Notes under the pieces: model-generated
Told to the model about the DNA's origin: nothing
What the model saw: the letters and a program-made list of their open reading frames with translations, nothing else
Database searches by the model: none
Made by a program: the position numbers and the translations under genes
DNA from: Algoriphagus aquimarinus
Lineage (GTDB): Bacteria; Bacteroidota; Bacteroidia; Cytophagales; Cyclobacteriaceae
Reading direction: 5' to 3'
Assembly (NCBI RefSeq): GCF_007997215.1
Contig: NZ_VORW01000002.1
Location: 310,001 to 374,000 of the forward strand
Length of the DNA: 64,000 nt
Part shown: positions 36,342 to 44,534 of the stretch, one piece after another
How positions within the stretch are numbered: position 1 is the first letter of the stretch
How the letters are laid out: every line of letters begins with the position of its first letter

Positions 36342-37466
36342 TTATGATATGGCACAACGATTGGCTCCTGCTTCCAGATCAATAGGGTTCACATCTGTAA
36401 AATCTCCTGTAATGTTCTTCTCCACAATCTTCAGATAGTTTTCTGGTGGGTTAGGAATCCTTTTCAGCAAAGACTGAACAAACTCCTGCTCACTTTCTTT
36501 GAGCAATTGCGTGTTTTTCACTACCTCTCTCAATAAGGATTGTATTGGTTGATTATCAAATGCTACGGGTTGGCTGGTGTGACCTGGCATTACGATGATT
36601 GATTGGTCTAATCTTATAAGCTTTTGAATGGAATGAAAAAGTAAGATTGCTTTCTTCTCTGCTTCTTCTTTGTCTGCTTTCAGATCTGGTCTTCCTACAC
36701 CGTTGGTAAATAGCGTATCACCTGTTAACAGCACTTTATCATTGATTAAATAACTGCTGCTCTCCAACGTGTGCCCTGGTGTGTGAATGGCTTTAATCTT
36801 TATGCTCCCTATGCTGAAATCTTGTCCATCTGCAATAGGGTTGAAGGGAAAACTCAGTTTGTCATTAGATGGAAGAGAAGGATTTATCCCATGCTTTTCA
36901 GCCAGTTCTAGTGTTCTACTCAAGTGGTCTGCATGAATATGTGTGTCAGCAACATAGTTAAGGACAAGTCCTCTTTGGTCTATAAATTCCTGATAAACCT
37001 CTACCGGCAAAGATGCGTCGACAATCATGGCTTCCAGATCTGAAATGACCATATAGGAAAGACAACCTTTTCCGGTGCGCCTAAATTGAATAATTTCAAA
37101 ATCCTGCCCCCCTACAGGAGAGGCATCAAAGACTATTGAAGCTGTGTTCCAGGCGAGGCTCCAACTTTTCATACCTCCTTGGAGGTTATATGTTTCATAT
37201 CCTGAATTATGAAGTATTTCGGCGGCATTTGAACTGGTTTTGCCTCCTGCACAGACTGTAACCACAGGAATGGACTTATCAAAGTTTACTAACTTTAAAG
37301 CGTCGGGATTGTTCTTTTTCAACTCAGTATAAGCATCTATGTGGATGCTCCCAGGGATTTTCCATTCTTCTCTTTCACCGGTTGGCCTGACATCCAAGAC
37401 AGTCACTTTTTTGCCTGCATCCAGCCAGGCTCTTAATGTATCGGTATTGATTTCTCTTTGTCCCAT
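36342..37466 (-). CDS. Rhodanese-metallo-beta-lactamase fusion (persulfide dioxygenase-like)
   Basis: A 374-residue two-domain enzyme. Residues 1-110 are a rhodanese domain with active-site Cys in VTVCAGGKTSS (near 71). From about 120 the chain is a metallo-beta-lactamase fold with THIHADHLSRT (near 177-187) and TPGHTLESSSYL, typical of ETHE1/persulfide dioxygenases. Such fusions convert glutathione persulfide to sulfite and trade sulfane sulfur. It lies between a Crp/Fnr regulator (67 bases upstream) and an MFS carrier (six bases downstream), so sulfide or polysulfide detoxification is likely. Confidence 0.9.
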   Translation of the reverse strand: MGQREINTDTLRAWLDAGKKVTVLDVRPTGEREEWKIPGSIHIDAYTELKKNNPDALKLVNFDKSIPVVTVCAGGKTSSNAAEILHNSGYETYNLQGGMKSWSLAWNTASIVFDASPVGGQDFEIIQFRRTGKGCLSYMVISDLEAMIVDASLPVEVYQEFIDQRGLVLNYVADTHIHADHLSRTLELAEKHGINPSLPSNDKLSFPFNPIADGQDFSIGSIKIKAIHTPGHTLESSSYLINDKVLLTGDTLFTNGVGRPDLKADKEEAEKKAILLFHSIQKLIRLDQSIIVMPGHTSQPVAFDNQPIQSLLREVVKNTQLLKESEQEFVQSLLKRIPNPPENYLKIVEKNITGDFTDVNPIDLEAGANRCAIS

Positions 37467-37533
37467 CGTATTTCATTTGTCAATACAAAGGACGGAGTGT
37501 GCGTAATCAATCTCTTTTACATTTGTTAAATAA

Positions 37534-38115
37534 TCAGGAGATTGCTGCTCTGATTCGGCTTAGGCTTACCTGAGTAATCCCCAGATAGGAGGCGATGTAC
37601 TTTAAGGGGATTTCCCTGACTACCTCTGGTGATTTTTTAATGAGGTCCTGATATCTTTCCTCTGCAGTATGAAATTGCAGACTTTCAAGTCTGTTGATGG
37701 TATCAACATAAGATCGCTCCACTATTTTTCTAAAAAGTCTTTCTACCTCATGGTGTTTCTCAAATAATCCAAAAAGTAGAGCCGCAGGTATGGCAATAAA
37801 AGATGTATCGCTGATAGCCTGTATGGCTTTGTGACTTTGCTTCCCTGTAAAGAGGCTCTCAGCTCTGATAATCATGTCGTTTTCGAAGGCAAAATACTCA
37901 GTGACATCCTTATCCTCTTTAAAATAATTAATCCTTGCTATTCCTTCTACTACGAAGTATATCGTTCTGCAAGTTTGCCCGATTGATTGTAGATTGTTGT
38001 TTTTTTTGATGTGGACAATTGTGGTCAAATCACTTATTTCTTTTTTTGCCTCTGTTGAAATCGCATAGATGTCCGATAAGTAGTTAAGAAATTTGTTCAG
38101 ATGTTCCATCATCAT
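37534..38115 (-). CDS. Crp/Fnr-family transcription regulator
   Basis: A 193-residue regulator: a cyclic-nucleotide-binding beta-roll (IYFVVEGIARINYFKEDKDV, FAFENDMIIRAESLF) and a C-terminal helix-turn-helix (PLKYIASYLGITQVSLSRIR). No Cys cluster for Fe-S sensing is visible. ATGs at 38115, 38112 and 38109 are adjacent, the last (MEHLNKFLNYL) perhaps best. It is the first gene of the sulfur-module strand and most likely controls it. Confidence 0.88.
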   Translation of the reverse strand: MMMEHLNKFLNYLSDIYAISTEAKKEISDLTTIVHIKKNNNLQSIGQTCRTIYFVVEGIARINYFKEDKDVTEYFAFENDMIIRAESLFTGKQSHKAIQAISDTSFIAIPAALLFGLFEKHHEVERLFRKIVERSYVDTINRLESLQFHTAEERYQDLIKKSPEVVREIPLKYIASYLGITQVSLSRIRAAIS

Positions 38116-38849
38116 AATTTGAAATAATTTAGCTCTTCATTTTACCTTATAGGTGTCGTTTTCACTGCCTCCACTGTCCTAATTTCGGAATATCGCATTT
38201 AGAAAATTAAGGAATTCGGCAATACTGTCAAGCAGCATTAGTAATTTCTTGCAAATTCATCACTCACCTATTTCTTCTTACATCAGAGGTGTCGTAAACA
38301 TTGACACTTAGATGATTCTCAACCACTATTAGGTAGACCTGAAGCATCCAATACAGCGAAAGCGCAATCCAACACCTCAGCTGAACTAGATCGATTTAGG
38401 TTCAGCGAAGTAGTAGAAACAGAACTCCTCGGATTACACGAAGGAAATTTTGTGCGCTATAGAATCAAGCCTTCCGAGTTTTCCGCGTGGATAAAGAAAT
38501 GGGATTCATAAAAAATGGGATAGTTTAATCAAAAGGAATCGATTTGAATCACAAGCTGCATCAAAAACTCTATAAAACATAAAAAGTTGACCAAAACATG
38601 ATGTACTAATAATTTAATTTATGGAGCAGTACTGATTTAAAATAGTTTACGATTTATCGGGCATAAATATCGGTTGTCCGACGAAATGTATATTTTTCAT
38701 CCGCTGTATTTAGAGGTTGTGGTAAACTGAAAATACAGAAAAGGGGAAGCTTTCTGAAAGGAAATTTCCCTAAATTTTAAACCCTTTGTTGGATAGTAGT
38801 AATTAATAATTCCTATTCAATATACTGATCACAAGTTTCTTTACCGTTT
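38116..38849. other. Intergenic region with a gene fragment
   Basis: A 734-base gap between the Crp/Fnr gene and the RhuM-Fic gene. It contains the start-less plus-strand frame at 38305-38511, described separately, and two copies of the octamer GGTGTCGT (about 38152 and 38289). The rest is AT-rich with no frame, hairpin or RNA gene I can support. It may be a scar of past rearrangement in the element. Confidence 0.45.
38305..38511 (+). pseudogene. Start-less gene fragment of unknown family
   Basis: An open frame of 68 codons without an initiating ATG: LDDSQPLLGRPEASN near the beginning and ELLGLHEGNFVRYRIKPSEF, then SAWIKKWDS and a stop. Its composition is protein-like and unlike its AT-rich surroundings. 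I do not recognise the family. It could be the C-terminus of a gene whose front was lost. Confidence 0.4.
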
Positions 38850-39797
38850 CTATCTTCCCGACATTCGTCGGGACTGGCTCTCAGGTTTGCTGGAAGCAAT
38901 GAACAAAGTCAGACTGGCCAGTGCATCATTGCTGATGATTGAATGGCCCTCCCCAGTATGTAATAGGTCATTTGACTGCAAAAAGAGGAGGAAGCAAGCT
39001 GCGGCTATCCGTTTGTTGCCATCTACGAAGCCGTGATTTTTGACAATTAGGTAAAGGAGCGTAGCGGCTTTTTCTTCAAGGGTAGGGTAGAAGTCCTCTT
39101 CACCAAAACCCTTGCTAATCTGTGCAACTGCGCTCTCAAAGCTCCCGTCTTTTTCCTTCCCAAATACTCCGGATTCAAAATCTGATTTCATAGCTAAAAT
39201 AACTTCTTGGTAGTGCGCTAACTCAGGATAGTTTGCCTGTCTTTTAGTTAGTCCTTTTTTATCAAGGTTCTCATGATCATAATCATCCAGTAACTCAAGT
39301 CCTTTTGCAAAGTGATTAAGCCAATCCAAGTTTTGATCTTGTGCTTTTTGTTCAATTGCACGGCTTAGGATCCGGATTCCGTCTTTCAAGGTCAGGACTT
39401 CTTGTTGCTTCTGAGAAAGCCTCCTCTCATTGATGGCATAGCCCTGAACAAGGAAGTCTTTGAGCCGTTGGGTTGCCCATTGACGGAATTTTATACCATT
39501 TTTTGAATTTACTCTATAGCCAACTGATATGATCATGTCGAGGTTGAAGTGATCGATATTCCGTTCAATTTCCCTTTTTCCCTCCAGTTGAACTATCCGG
39601 AAATTCCGGATAGTTGGGTCCTTCTCCAATTCATGGCTTTTATAGATTGTTTTGATATGTTCATTTATTGTTCTTACATCCTTTCCAAAAAGCTCAGCCA
39701 TTTGCTTTTGACTTAGCCATACAGTTTCCGCCTCAAATTTTACCTCAATTTGAGTCTGTCCATCACTTCCCTGATATATTTCGATTTGATTTCCCAT
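38850..39797 (-). CDS. RhuM-family protein with C-terminal Fic domain
   Basis: A 315-residue protein. The first 200 residues match the virulence-RhuM family (TVWLSQKQMAELFGKDVRTI, HFNLDMIISVGYRVNSKNGI, FRQWATQRLKDFLVQGYAIN). The C-terminal third is a Fic/Doc fold with HGFVDGNKRIAAACF near 256, matching HxFx(D/E)GN(G/K)R. RhuM proteins occur on mobile elements; Fic domains transfer AMP, phosphate or other groups. The last seven residues (RRMSGR with the Ser before) are encoded inside a short palindrome (38856-38873), so the C-terminus may have been altered by a repeat insertion. It is next to the integrase. Confidence 0.85.
   Translation of the reverse strand: MGNQIEIYQGSDGQTQIEVKFEAETVWLSQKQMAELFGKDVRTINEHIKTIYKSHELEKDPTIRNFRIVQLEGKREIERNIDHFNLDMIISVGYRVNSKNGIKFRQWATQRLKDFLVQGYAINERRLSQKQQEVLTLKDGIRILSRAIEQKAQDQNLDWLNHFAKGLELLDDYDHENLDKKGLTKRQANYPELAHYQEVILAMKSDFESGVFGKEKDGSFESAVAQISKGFGEEDFYPTLEEKAATLLYLIVKNHGFVDGNKRIAAACFLLFLQSNDLLHTGEGHSIISNDALASLTLFIASSKPESQSRRMSGR
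38856..38873. repeat. Short palindrome TCCCGAC-N4-GTCGGGA in the RhuM-Fic 3' end
   Basis: Perfect 7-bp arms with a 4-base centre, within the last codons of the RhuM-Fic gene. Related palindromes lie at 43882-43900 and 56225-56241, suggesting a small interspersed repeat family. Confidence 0.55.
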
Positions 39798-39870
39798 TGT
39801 TGTTGTTGTTCAATTTAAGATTCATTTACGAGTTTGAGTCTCTTCGTTAAAAAAGAAGGTAGTCTCGATT

Positions 39871-41085
39871 TCAATGTAATTTTTCCCGGAGAGCCTTCAT
39901 ATCAAAACTGATCTTCGTATCCAGGATTTTGGCATAATGCTGAGTTTGCGTTATGGATTTGTGTCCTAGCATTTTCGATACTGTTTCGATAGGTACTCCA
40001 TTACCTAATGTAATGGTCGTAGCAAAAGTATGGCGAGCAATATGAAAAGTTAGGGGCTTATTGATGCCACAGACATCTGCTATTTCCTTTAAATAGGAAT
40101 TCATTTTCTGATTACTTAGTACAGGTAGTACATGCTTCCCACTAATACACATCTCATGTGTTTTGTACTTATAAATTAGTTGAAGTGCTTTAGGGAGAAG
40201 TGGTAATCGAGTGGGAGAATTCGTTTTTTGGCGATGAGTATGAATCCAGAGTTCTCCATCAATTCCATTAACTATCTGATTTTTCCCCAAATTTTTAACA
40301 TCAATGTATGCGAGGCCTGTATAACAACTGAAGAGAAAAATATCACGAACATGATTCAAACGGTCTGTAACGAAGATTTTTTCAGAAATTTTTTGGATTT
40401 CTTCCACTGTCAGAATTGATCTGATTACTTCCTTTTTTACCATTTTGAATTGGAGAAATGGATTTCTGATTAACCATCCATTTTTCACGCAAATCAATAC
40501 GATCTTTTTGAAATTGGTCAGATATTTCAGCGTAGTATTATGATTACAGTTTTTGACTGTCTTTAACCAGAAAGAGAAAGAGGAAATAAAATCGTAATCC
40601 AAAAGCTGTATATCCATATCTTCCTTATTATATTTCCAGCGAATAAAGCATAATGTATGATCTAAAGTTGTAAGATAGCGTTGCAATGTAGCGGGGGTAT
40701 ATTCTTTGCCAATCAGGGATTTTACTTGACTATTATGATCATGAAAAATCTCAATAATCATCCTCTTCTTTTCGCCGATCCCTAATAAAAAGTTTTTAAT
40801 GGCTTCGGAAGAGACTTCTCTATCTGTATCGATCAGGTGCTTTTTAGCCTGTAAGGCTTTAAAATAAAGTGTTTCAAGATAAGCGTTGAGGGTTTTGCTG
40901 TCCTGATTATTGCCCTCAGCTCTCCCGGCAGCCGCATTCCATCGTGAAGTCTTCCATAATCTCTTAGTAGAGAGTTCTTTGGATGCTCTATCGACAGTGA
41001 TCCGAAGGTAGATATACCTTTCGCCATTTTGATTTTTTTTGGATTGTTTCAAAAAGAAGAACAATCCGAAGCTTTTTTCTAACAT
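39871..41085 (-). CDS. Tyrosine recombinase / integrase of the mobile element
   Basis: A 404-residue site-specific recombinase. The N-terminal arm-binding domain and the SAM-like core-binding domain (about 100-200) precede the catalytic domain. HIARHTFATT (near 349) holds the His-x-x-Arg pair, LGHKSITQTQHYAKI has the nucleophile Tyr near 382. At the first catalytic Arg position it reads YTGLAYIDVK (near 257), the Ala variant common to Bacteroidota IntDOT-type integrases. It is on the minus strand, 383 bases from the 3' end of tRNA-Arg, the classic position of an element's integrase. Confidence 0.93.
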   Translation of the reverse strand: MLEKSFGLFFFLKQSKKNQNGERYIYLRITVDRASKELSTKRLWKTSRWNAAAGRAEGNNQDSKTLNAYLETLYFKALQAKKHLIDTDREVSSEAIKNFLLGIGEKKRMIIEIFHDHNSQVKSLIGKEYTPATLQRYLTTLDHTLCFIRWKYNKEDMDIQLLDYDFISSFSFWLKTVKNCNHNTTLKYLTNFKKIVLICVKNGWLIRNPFLQFKMVKKEVIRSILTVEEIQKISEKIFVTDRLNHVRDIFLFSCYTGLAYIDVKNLGKNQIVNGIDGELWIHTHRQKTNSPTRLPLLPKALQLIYKYKTHEMCISGKHVLPVLSNQKMNSYLKEIADVCGINKPLTFHIARHTFATTITLGNGVPIETVSKMLGHKSITQTQHYAKILDTKISFDMKALREKLH

Positions 41086-41274
41086 GATTAGTTTAGTTAG
41101 GTGAAATAAATGTCGGAATACAAGCTCTAAATCGCAAGAGGTTCACATATTGAACATGTTGGTAATCAATTGACTAAGTTCTTTCAAATGCGTCTTTTTT
41201 TTCGAGTAGGTGAACTACACGATTGACGCAATGGAATTACAGGTAATTATGAAGATTTTGGGGGTATTGATCAT

Positions 41275-41312
41275 AAAAAAAACCTGTAAAGAATTTCTTT
41301 ACAGGTTTTTTA
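41275..41312. terminator. Strong hairpin with A and T tracts beside the integrase
   Basis: AACCTGTAAAGAA (41281-41293) pairs perfectly with TTCTTTACAGGTT (41295-41307), with a run of A before and T after, so it could terminate transcription on both strands. On the minus strand it would stop readthrough from tRNA-Arg before the integrase. Confidence 0.7.
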
Positions 41313-41440
41313 TGAAGTTGTTGATATTAACCGATTGGATAGTTAATGTCTTATTTTTCAGTCTTTTAAATCAATATTGTCTTTGATTTTTCTGATATTA
41401 TCACTTGAATTGTTCCTTTTCAAGGATCTGATTATAGTAT

Positions 41441-41466
41441 GCCCTAGACCGAAATCTAGGGCTTTT
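41441..41466. terminator. Hairpin just downstream of tRNA-Arg
   Basis: GCCCTAGA (41441-41448) pairs with TCTAGGGC (41455-41462), 8-bp stem, 6-base loop, TTTT on the plus side. It sits two to six bases beyond the tRNA 3' end. Its loop region shares AGATTTCGG with the tRNA anticodon arm. Confidence 0.5.
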
Positions 41467-41467
41467 G

Positions 41468-41541
41468 TGCACTCGGAAGGATTCGAACCCTCAACCCTCA
41501 GAGCCGAAATCTGATATTCTATCCAGTTGAACTACGAGTGC
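41468..41541 (-). tRNA. tRNA-Arg (anticodon TCG)
   Basis: Read on the minus strand: acceptor GCACTCG pairs with CGAGTGC plus an A discriminator. The anticodon arm is TCAGA-TTTCGGC-TCTGA, with TCG at loop positions 3-5, decoding CGA. The T arm is AGGGTTCGAATCCT. CCA is not encoded. The 3' end faces the integrase, so this gene is the probable insertion target of the element. Confidence 0.92.
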
Positions 41542-41579
41542 ATGATGTATTGAGGATTGCTCCTCAATACACTTATAAA

Positions 41580-42794
41580 TTATGCTTCGAGTACAGCCTG
41601 TACTTTGTCAGCAGCTTCTTTCAAAGTGATTGCAGAGAATACTTTCAATCCTGAATCATCAATGATTTTAGCTCCTTCTGCAGCATTGGTTCCTTGTAAT
41701 CTTACGATGATAGGAACTCTGATGTCTCCGATAGTTTTGTAAGCTTCTACCACACCGCTAGCGATTCTGTCGCATCTTACGATACCACCGAATACGTTAA
41801 TCAAGATAGCTTTTACATTAGGATCCTGAAGGATGATTCTGAAACCAGCCTCTACAGTAGTAGCATTTGCCCCTCCACCCACGTCAAGGAAGTTAGCAGG
41901 TTCGCCACCTACCAATTTGATCATATCCATAGTCGCCATTGCAAGACCAGCGCCATTCACCATGCAACCTACGTTTCCGTCAAGTTTCACATAGTTTAGA
42001 CCTGATTCTCCAGCTTCTACTTCTAATGGATCTTCTTCAGCCACATCTCTCAATGCTGCCAAAGCTTTTTGTCTGTAGAGTGCATTGTCATCGATGTTCA
42101 CTTTAGCATCTACTGCCAAGATCTTATCATCAGACGTTTTCAATACTGGGTTGATTTCAAACTGAGAAGAATCAGTTCCTTCGTATGCATTGTAAAGAGC
42201 AGTGATGAATTTCACCATTTCTTTGAAAGCATTACCAGATAGACCAAGAGCAAAAGCTACTTTTCTAGCTTGAAAAGGCTGAAGACCAACTTTAGGGTCG
42301 ATCCACTCTTTCATGATTTTCTCAGGAGAGTTTTCCGCAACTTCCTCGATGTCCATTCCACCTTCGGTAGAGGCCATGATTACGTTGCTACCTGTAGCTC
42401 TGTCCAATAGGATAGATAGGTAATATTCTTTTGGCTCGGAAGCACCTGGATAATACACATCCTCAGCTACCAAAACCTTATTTACAACTTTTCCTTCTGG
42501 GCCAGTCTGGTGAGTTACCAATGTACCACCAAGGATATTTTTAGCCTTTTCAGCTACGTCTTCCAATTTCTTGGCTAGAACCACACCGTTAGAACCTGTC
42601 TCATTGACTTTGCCTTTTCCACGACCACCTGCGTGAATCTGAGCTTTGATCACAAACCAGCTAGTACCAGTTTGCTCGTTCAACTTAACCGCTGCTGCAT
42701 GAGCTGCTTCAGGTGTGTCGGCGACTATACCTTCCTGAATACGGACTCCGTAACCTTTTAATACTTCTTTAGCCTGATATTCGTGAATATTCAT
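41580..42794 (-). CDS. sucC: Succinyl-CoA synthetase beta subunit
   Basis: TCA-cycle enzyme, ADP-forming: joins succinate and CoA with SucD using ATP, or reverse. It begins with MNIHEYQAKEVLKGYGV, the family hallmark, and has ATP-grasp features (IKAQIHAGGRGKGKV, FEINPVLKTSDDKILAVDAK) and GGGANATTVEAGF in the C-terminal flavodoxin-like domain. 404 residues is normal. sucD is not adjacent, as usual in Bacteroidota. It is the first gene on the chromosomal side of the tRNA, 38 bases upstream of it on the same strand. Confidence 0.97.
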   Translation of the reverse strand: MNIHEYQAKEVLKGYGVRIQEGIVADTPEAAHAAAVKLNEQTGTSWFVIKAQIHAGGRGKGKVNETGSNGVVLAKKLEDVAEKAKNILGGTLVTHQTGPEGKVVNKVLVAEDVYYPGASEPKEYYLSILLDRATGSNVIMASTEGGMDIEEVAENSPEKIMKEWIDPKVGLQPFQARKVAFALGLSGNAFKEMVKFITALYNAYEGTDSSQFEINPVLKTSDDKILAVDAKVNIDDNALYRQKALAALRDVAEEDPLEVEAGESGLNYVKLDGNVGCMVNGAGLAMATMDMIKLVGGEPANFLDVGGGANATTVEAGFRIILQDPNVKAILINVFGGIVRCDRIASGVVEAYKTIGDIRVPIIVRLQGTNAAEGAKIIDDSGLKVFSAITLKEAADKVQAVLEA

Positions 42795-42997
42795 GTGTGT
42801 ATGATTTTTTTCTCAAATGTCACATGGAATCTCGCATGGCTGGGGGTACTACCCCTGTGACTTTTCAGTCATGCTAGATTTCATCCTTTGGAAATTTTTG
42901 CCCGAAGTTAAGCCCTTAGACTCGATAAATCAAACCTGACTTTTTCCTTTTTTGATAAAAAAAGCCGTTAATTCCCTGCTGAGAAAGGCATTTGTCC

Positions 42998-43005
42998 TAT
43001 TTTTG
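42998..43005 (+). promoter_or_regulatory. Candidate -7 promoter element of lolD
   Basis: TATTTTTG matches the Bacteroidota -7 consensus TAnnTTTG, 21 bases ahead of the lolD ATG. I see no clear -33 TTG at the right distance. Confidence 0.4.
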
Positions 43006-43025
43006 AACTGATTAAAAATGTTAGC

Positions 43026-43676
43026 ATGCTGAAAGCCAATGGAATCCATAAATCCTATGGAAGCCTACAAGTACTAAAAGGTGTAGATCTAGAAATTTCA
43101 ACTTCGGAAATTGTTTCTATTGTCGGTTCCTCTGGAGCAGGGAAAAGCACTTTACTTCATATTCTAGGAACTTTGGATCATCCGGATCAGGGTACACTTG
43201 AGATGGATGGAAAAATGCTCCTCAATCTAAAAGGGGAGGAGTTGGCTAAATTCAGAAATGAGCGGATTGGTTTTATTTTTCAATTTCATAACCTGCTTCC
43301 GGAATTTACTGCTCAGGAAAATATTATGATTCCAGGCTTGATCGGTCAGGCTTCGACGGAGTCGTTAACCAAAAAATCAGGGGAACTCGCAGAATTGCTA
43401 GGTATTTCCCATCGCTTGGATCACAAGCCTTCCACACTTTCAGGTGGAGAGCAGCAACGTGTAGCTGTGGCTAGGGCTTTGATTAATAGCCCCGCGGTGG
43501 TATTTGCTGATGAGCCCAGTGGAAACTTGGATACTCAAAATGCCAAAGGACTTCATGAATTGTTTTTCACCCTTCGCAAAGAACTGGGTCAAGCGTTCGT
43601 GATCGTAACTCATAATGAAGAGTTAGCTGCCATGGCTGATAGAAAAGTTGTGATGCAGGATGGCTTGATTCTTTGA
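43026..43676 (+). CDS. lolD: ABC transporter ATPase, LolD-like
   Basis: A 216-residue ATPase of the MacB/LolD group, powering lipoprotein release from the inner membrane or a related export. Walker A GSSGAGKST (residues 35-43), signature LSGGEQQRVAVARAL near 139, Walker B VVFADEPSGNLD near 158 and the H-loop VIVTHN near 198 are all present. It is a single gene with no permease partner beside it, as is usual for lolD in this group. Confidence 0.88.
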   Translation: MLKANGIHKSYGSLQVLKGVDLEISTSEIVSIVGSSGAGKSTLLHILGTLDHPDQGTLEMDGKMLLNLKGEELAKFRNERIGFIFQFHNLLPEFTAQENIMIPGLIGQASTESLTKKSGELAELLGISHRLDHKPSTLSGGEQQRVAVARALINSPAVVFADEPSGNLDTQNAKGLHELFFTLRKELGQAFVIVTHNEELAAMADRKVVMQDGLIL

Positions 43677-43806
43677 AGACGTTAGATTTTAGACACAAGA
43701 TATTAGATGAGGAAGGGTAGTTTGAGAAAGAGAGAAAATAGATAGGAGATTTTTCCCATTTTAACTTAAGTCTTTAGACCTCCCTGAAGTAGTCAGGGTT
43801 TTACTT

Positions 43807-43913
43807 CTGTCAGGCTGAGCGGAGTCGAAGCCTAATATAGTCCTATGCTATTTGAAAATTAACCTTGAACTGACCCTTCGATCCCGTACAGCCGTCGGGA
43901 CGCTCAGGGTGAC
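43807..43913. repeat. Interspersed inverted-repeat element between lolD and bcp
   Basis: Left arm TGTCAGGCTGAGCGGAGTCG (from 43808) pairs imperfectly with the right arm ending GACGCTCAGGGTGACA (43898-43913). The right arm contains a nested palindrome TCCCG...CGGGA (43882-43900). The pattern TGTCAxxCTGAGCG...CGAAG is a common Bacteroidota intergenic repeat. It may act as a bidirectional hairpin for the convergent genes. Confidence 0.6.
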
Positions 43914-43965
43914 AAATAAATGGTTATAAAACGTTGCGCTGCCGCGCCGCTGCGAGCATTAGAAC

Positions 43966-44415
43966 CTACTTCTGCAGACTCTTCAGCATTGCGTCGATAT
44001 GTCCCTTGGACTCAAACATGTCAGAAAATGCAGCTGCAATCTTATGATCTTTATCAATGAGGTAAGTAATACGCTTGGGCATTTTGATCAGCGGGATAAG
44101 CGCGTCATAAGATTTGCATACTTTACCTGAAGGATCAGAAAGTAAATCAAAAGGGAGCTTATGTTCTTTCTTGAATCTATTGTGAGTTTCTATATCGTCC
44201 TTACTTATACCAAAGACAGGGATATCCAGATTCCGAAAAGCTTCAAATTGATCTCTGAATTCACAAGCCTCGGCTGTACATACCTTTGTGAAATCCTTCG
44301 GATAGATATAAAGTACAAATGCTTTGCCTTTCAACTCCTTGGTAGAATCGATTGATTTAGCGCCCGTAGATTTTAAATTAAATTCCGGTGCAGTTGCTCC
44401 TTTTTTCAATGCCAT
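43966..44415 (-). CDS. bcp: Thioredoxin-dependent peroxiredoxin (Bcp/PrxQ)
   Basis: Thiol peroxidase of 149 residues. The peroxidatic Cys is in YPKDFTKVCTAEACEF (near residue 46) with a second Cys five residues on, the PrxQ spacing. FGISKDDIETHNRFKKEH and LLSDPSGKVCKSYDAL are typical. It would reduce organic hydroperoxides in the cytoplasm, using thioredoxin. Convergent with lolD, with the repeat element between. Confidence 0.93.
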   Translation of the reverse strand: MALKKGATAPEFNLKSTGAKSIDSTKELKGKAFVLYIYPKDFTKVCTAEACEFRDQFEAFRNLDIPVFGISKDDIETHNRFKKEHKLPFDLLSDPSGKVCKSYDALIPLIKMPKRITYLIDKDHKIAAAFSDMFESKGHIDAMLKSLQK

Positions 44416-44534
44416 AGATAGTAGAACTCAAGTGGCGTAGAATGGTTCGTAAGGGATTTTGTTTTTGTGAAATATTTTTGAACTATTGCGCAAGCAAATT
44501 CCTTAGAAAAATATCACTTTGAAAACCTACTATT

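Larger units (their letters stand above)
41086..41467. other. Element end / attachment region between integrase and tRNA-Arg
   Basis: A 382-base non-coding stretch that should contain one element end. It carries two hairpins (41275-41312 and 41441-41462) but no gene. If the element integrates in tRNA-Arg, the crossover would lie at or near the tRNA 3' half (41468 onwards) and a copy of that sequence should occur at the other end, which is outside this window. I could not find a second copy inside it. Confidence 0.5.

Noticed and set aside
38305..38511. Transposase or insertion sequence in the 38116-38849 gap
   Set aside because: No DDE or HUH motif and no paired terminal repeats found; only an unrecognised fragment is present.
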